Source: Leptodactylus fallax
Lineage: Eukaryota; Chordata; Amphibia; Anura; Leptodactylidae
DNA length: 64,000 nt
Direction: 5' to 3'
Assembly: GCA_947044405.1 (NCBI GenBank)
Contig: CAMRHE010000329.1
Span: 1,721,001 to 1,785,000, forward strand
Part shown: positions 61,320 through 64,000 of the stretch, piece after piece
How positions within the stretch are numbered: the first letter of the stretch is position 1
Layout: each line of letters begins with the position of its first letter
Translations under genes and position numbers: made by a program
Notes under the pieces: model-generated
The model's input: only the letters and a program-made list of their open reading frames with translations
Told to the model about the DNA's origin: nothing
The model's database searches: none

Positions 61320-64000
61320 ATGGTTAGGTGCGTGACAATTAATGTTAAGGGCCTGGGTTCCAACAGTAAAAGGCGCCATGTCCTTAGAGAACTCCGCTCC
61401 TTACGAGCGGATGTGGCGTTTCTTCAGGAGACTCATTTTGACCGCTCCGGTACCCTTGCCTTCGCTAAGCACTACTTTCCCATAGCCTTTTCGGCCTTCC
61501 ACGATCGACGCAGAGCTGGGGTGGCTATCCTTCTTTCCCGTTCCTGCCCAATTACAGTGACGACCTCCCACATAGACCCAGGGGGCCGATTTGTTATTCT
61601 GGAAGGGCTCCTTCATGGTGCCCCGATTGTTTTATGCAATGTTTATGCCCCTAACTCAGCGCAGATCCCATTCTTGCGTCGGGTATTCTCCCGCCTGCGC
61701 GCTCTCCCGGCATCAGCTTGGCTTGTGGGGGGAGACTTTAATATGGTCTTCTCTGAACGGGCGGACCGATTGGCGTTACCCCAGGGTCCAACCCCCATAG
61801 GATGGCTCAGCTTGCACGGGAGTTCCGTAAGCTGATCCGCGCCCATTCTTTGTACGACCTTTGGCGAGTGGACAACCCTACTGCACGCTCTTACACCTTC
61901 TTCTCTCACCCTCATAACACTCACACCCGCATTGATTATTTCTTTGGTAATGCTCCCGCCCTTCGTTTGCTCAGGGACACGAACATTGGCTCCCTCACCT
62001 GGTCTGACCATGCCCCAGTTGTGGTTACTCTATCTACGACCCCAGTGCCTACTCGCCAATGTCATTGGCGTCTTAACGAAACATTGCTCAGATCACCGAC
62101 CTTCCTCGAGATCCTGCGCACACACTTGATGGATTATTTCAGGGACAACTTAGGTTCGGTAAACTCTCTTGCCATTCTCTGGGAAGCCCATAAGGCGGTC
62201 ATGAGAGGACATTGTATCGCATTGGCTTCTAGGCTTAAAAGGGACAGACAGGCCCAGGAACAGCTTCTCCAAGCTCGTATTCGGTCCCTTATGACAACTT
62301 TGGCAGCACATCCATCCCTGGGGGTTCTTCGCCGTTTGGTTTTGGCACGGGCTGACCTCCGTGATTTGGAGACCCGCCATGTGGAACGACTTCTGCTTTA
62401 TACTCGCCAGAGGTTCTTTGAACGAGGTAATAAGTCTCACACCCTCCTGGCAAGAACCCTCAGGGATCATCAGGCCTCCTCCACACCACACTCTGTCCGT
62501 GACTCCACGGGTACCCTTCAACACCACCCTGACGGTCTGGCGTTCCACTCTTACTATTCTAAGCTGTATAACTTACCCCCCCCCGCGAGCACTACCCCCT
62601 GGGGATGACTCAACACTGCTAGAAGACTATTTAAAGGATTGTTGTCTCCCACGCCTGCCTCCTGAGGCCTTGACTTCCCTAAACACTCCCATCACCAGGG
62701 AAGAACTAGAGGGGGTCCTGAGGGACCTCCCAAATGGGAAAGCCCCGGGCCCAGATGGGTTCACTTACAATTATTATAAGGTTTTCCAGGGTGAACTTTA
62801 TGCTCATCTATTGTCCCTCTTCAATTCCTTCCTCTTAGGCTCCCCCATACCCCCGACTATGCTCTCCTCACTGCTCACATTGGTCCCTAAACCAGGTAAG
62901 GACTTGCAGGACTGTGCTAATTATCGACCGATTGCTTTGCTGAACGCGGACCTGAAACTCTTTACCAAACTCCTAGCCAATAGGTTAAATGCTTGGCTCC
63001 CTCTGCTTGTCCATAAGGACCAGGTGGGATTCATCCCCTGTCGTCAGGGTGGTGACAACACCAGGAGGACTGTGGATTTGGTGGAGGTGGCCAATCATTA
63101 TTCTACCCCGGCCCTTCTCTTGAGTCTGGACGCTGAAAAGGCTTTCGATCGCATAGATTGATCGTTTATGCATGCTACGCTTAAGGCGTTCGGGCTCACG
63201 GGACCTTTCCTCACAGCTATCCAGGCCCTCTACTCCCTATCCACAGCAGCAATCAAGCTTCCCCATGCATCCTCGCCCTTTTTCCCTATTCGAAATGGCA
63301 CTAGGCAGGGTTGCCCCCTGTCTCCCATCATATTTGCCCTCTGCATTGAACCGCTGGCAGCCAAGATTAGGCGAGACCCTAATATCAAGGGGATCATGGT
63401 CCAGGATAAGGAATTTAAGGTCTCTCTTTTCGCAGATGATGTACTCCTCACTCTCACCTCCCCTCATACTACCCTTCCAAACTTGTTGCGCTTGCTGGAG
63501 ACCTATAGCGATCTCTCAGGATACAAGGTGAACCCTGCAAAGACTGAGGCACTCCCACTCAACATTCCACAGGACCTTCTCCTTCTCCGCAGTAATTACG
63601 ATTTCCAGTGGCGGGAGTCCTCTATCCGCTACCTGGGAGTCCATATATCCACCTCCTACGCGACCCTCTATTCGGCAAACTACCCGCGGTTGTTTCGTGA
63701 GTTAAGAGCCCTATTGGAAAAATGGCAACCCTTACCCATCTCCCTTTTAGGGAGAATTGCCGCGGTCAAGATGACTCTCCTTCCGAAGCTACTGTATTTT
63801 TTCGAGACACTCCCGGTTGCGATTCCTCGGGAAGAATTACGGAACCTGCAGAAAGCTATTTTTCAGTTTATCTGGCAGGCAAAATGACACCGAATACCCA
63901 GATCTGTTATGCTGGCGGATAGGGGGTCTGGGGTTATGGCCGTCCCACATCTGCTACATTACTATTGGGCGTCCCACTTGCGCCATATCCCACTTTGGGC
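61320..64000 (+). pseudogene. L1-type ORF2, endonuclease and reverse transcriptase, partial
   Basis: Endonuclease (61320-62030): TINVKGLG (N), FLQETHF (E), NVYAPNS, LVGGDFNMV (D and N), then after a frameshift near 61800 RIDYFF and WSDHAPVV. RT after a second frameshift near 62600: NGKAPGPDGFTYNYYK, LVPKPGKDLQDCANYRPIAL, LSLDAEKAFDRID (motif A), GTRQGCPLSPIIFAL (motif B), LFADDVLL (motif C). TGA stops at 63159-63161, where a W is usual after DRID, and at 63885-63887. The gene continues past 64000. It would nick DNA and prime RT at the nick; four lesions make this copy inactive. Confidence 0.85.

Larger units (their letters stand above)
59159..64000 (+). mobile_element. L1-type LINE, 5'-complete, runs off the window
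   Basis: GC-rich 5' UTR (from about 59159), ORF1 (about 59559-60761), a spacer with a T/C-rich stretch, then ORF2 (61320 onwards) with endonuclease and RT in order. The 3' part lies beyond 64000. Few lesions relative to the older fragments of the same clade at 20644-22105, so it is younger. It interrupts unit 3. Confidence 0.88.

Noticed and set aside
61009..61320. Minus-strand frame of 103 codons
   Set aside because: Antisense to the L1 spacer; no conserved features and not present in other L1 copies.

Overview
The window looks like repeat-rich nuclear DNA of a frog or toad (anuran amphibian). There are no prokaryotic operons. The only genes that read as intact are C2H2 zinc-finger genes with spliced exons. 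Their N-terminal exons are of the kind found in amphibian 'gastrula zinc finger' genes: a short first exon, a TGEDY-type junction, and a KRAB-A-like box. Everything around them is mobile DNA typical of frogs: Tc1, hAT, piggyBac, DIRS, Penelope-like elements, L1-type LINEs, a tRNA-derived SINE, solo LTRs and pol remnants of an endogenous retrovirus. Organism and family assignments come from reading translated motifs; no database search was possible.

The window is part of a tandem array of one duplicated block. The block order is: L1 endonuclease fragment, zinc-finger gene (minus strand), upstream flank, retroviral pol remnant, L1 3' end, then a block of older transposons. Four copies are visible. 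Unit 0 is a tail only (1-7612). Unit 1 runs 7613 to about 29826 with complete gene 1 (10564-13660). Unit 2 runs 30414 to about 46985 with gene 2, a 5' fragment of three exons at 30434-31022. Unit 3 runs from about 46985 to 59066 with complete gene 3 (52618-56733). The retroviral pol landmark starts at 1, 20011 and 39927.

Because the units are paralogous, many insertions in one unit have a matching empty site in another. This gives exact boundaries and target-site duplications for solo LTRs (2739-3586, 47185-47610, 51391-52293, 54587-55242, 58341-58936), a piggyBac derivative (34441-35650), Tc1 elements (49613-51194, 44952-46567), hAT-type MITEs (14749-15134, 18650-19394) and a SINE (about 16940-17148). 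Unit 1 also holds a nearly whole DIRS element (about 24020-29175) with inverted terminal repeats and an internal complementary region. Unit 3 is cut on the right by a 5'-complete L1 (about 59159 to beyond 64000).

Genes 1 and 3 each have six coding exons with consistent splice sites. They encode 497- and 555-residue proteins with 10 and 12 zinc fingers. Their KRAB-like and acidic exons are almost identical, while the DNA-contact residues of the fingers differ. That is the pattern expected of zinc-finger clusters that track mobile elements, although their targets here are unknown. The least familiar item is a multi-copy transposon-like gene, decayed in both copies (about 3809-5660 and 43266-44905, minus strand), that I cannot place in a named transposon superfamily.
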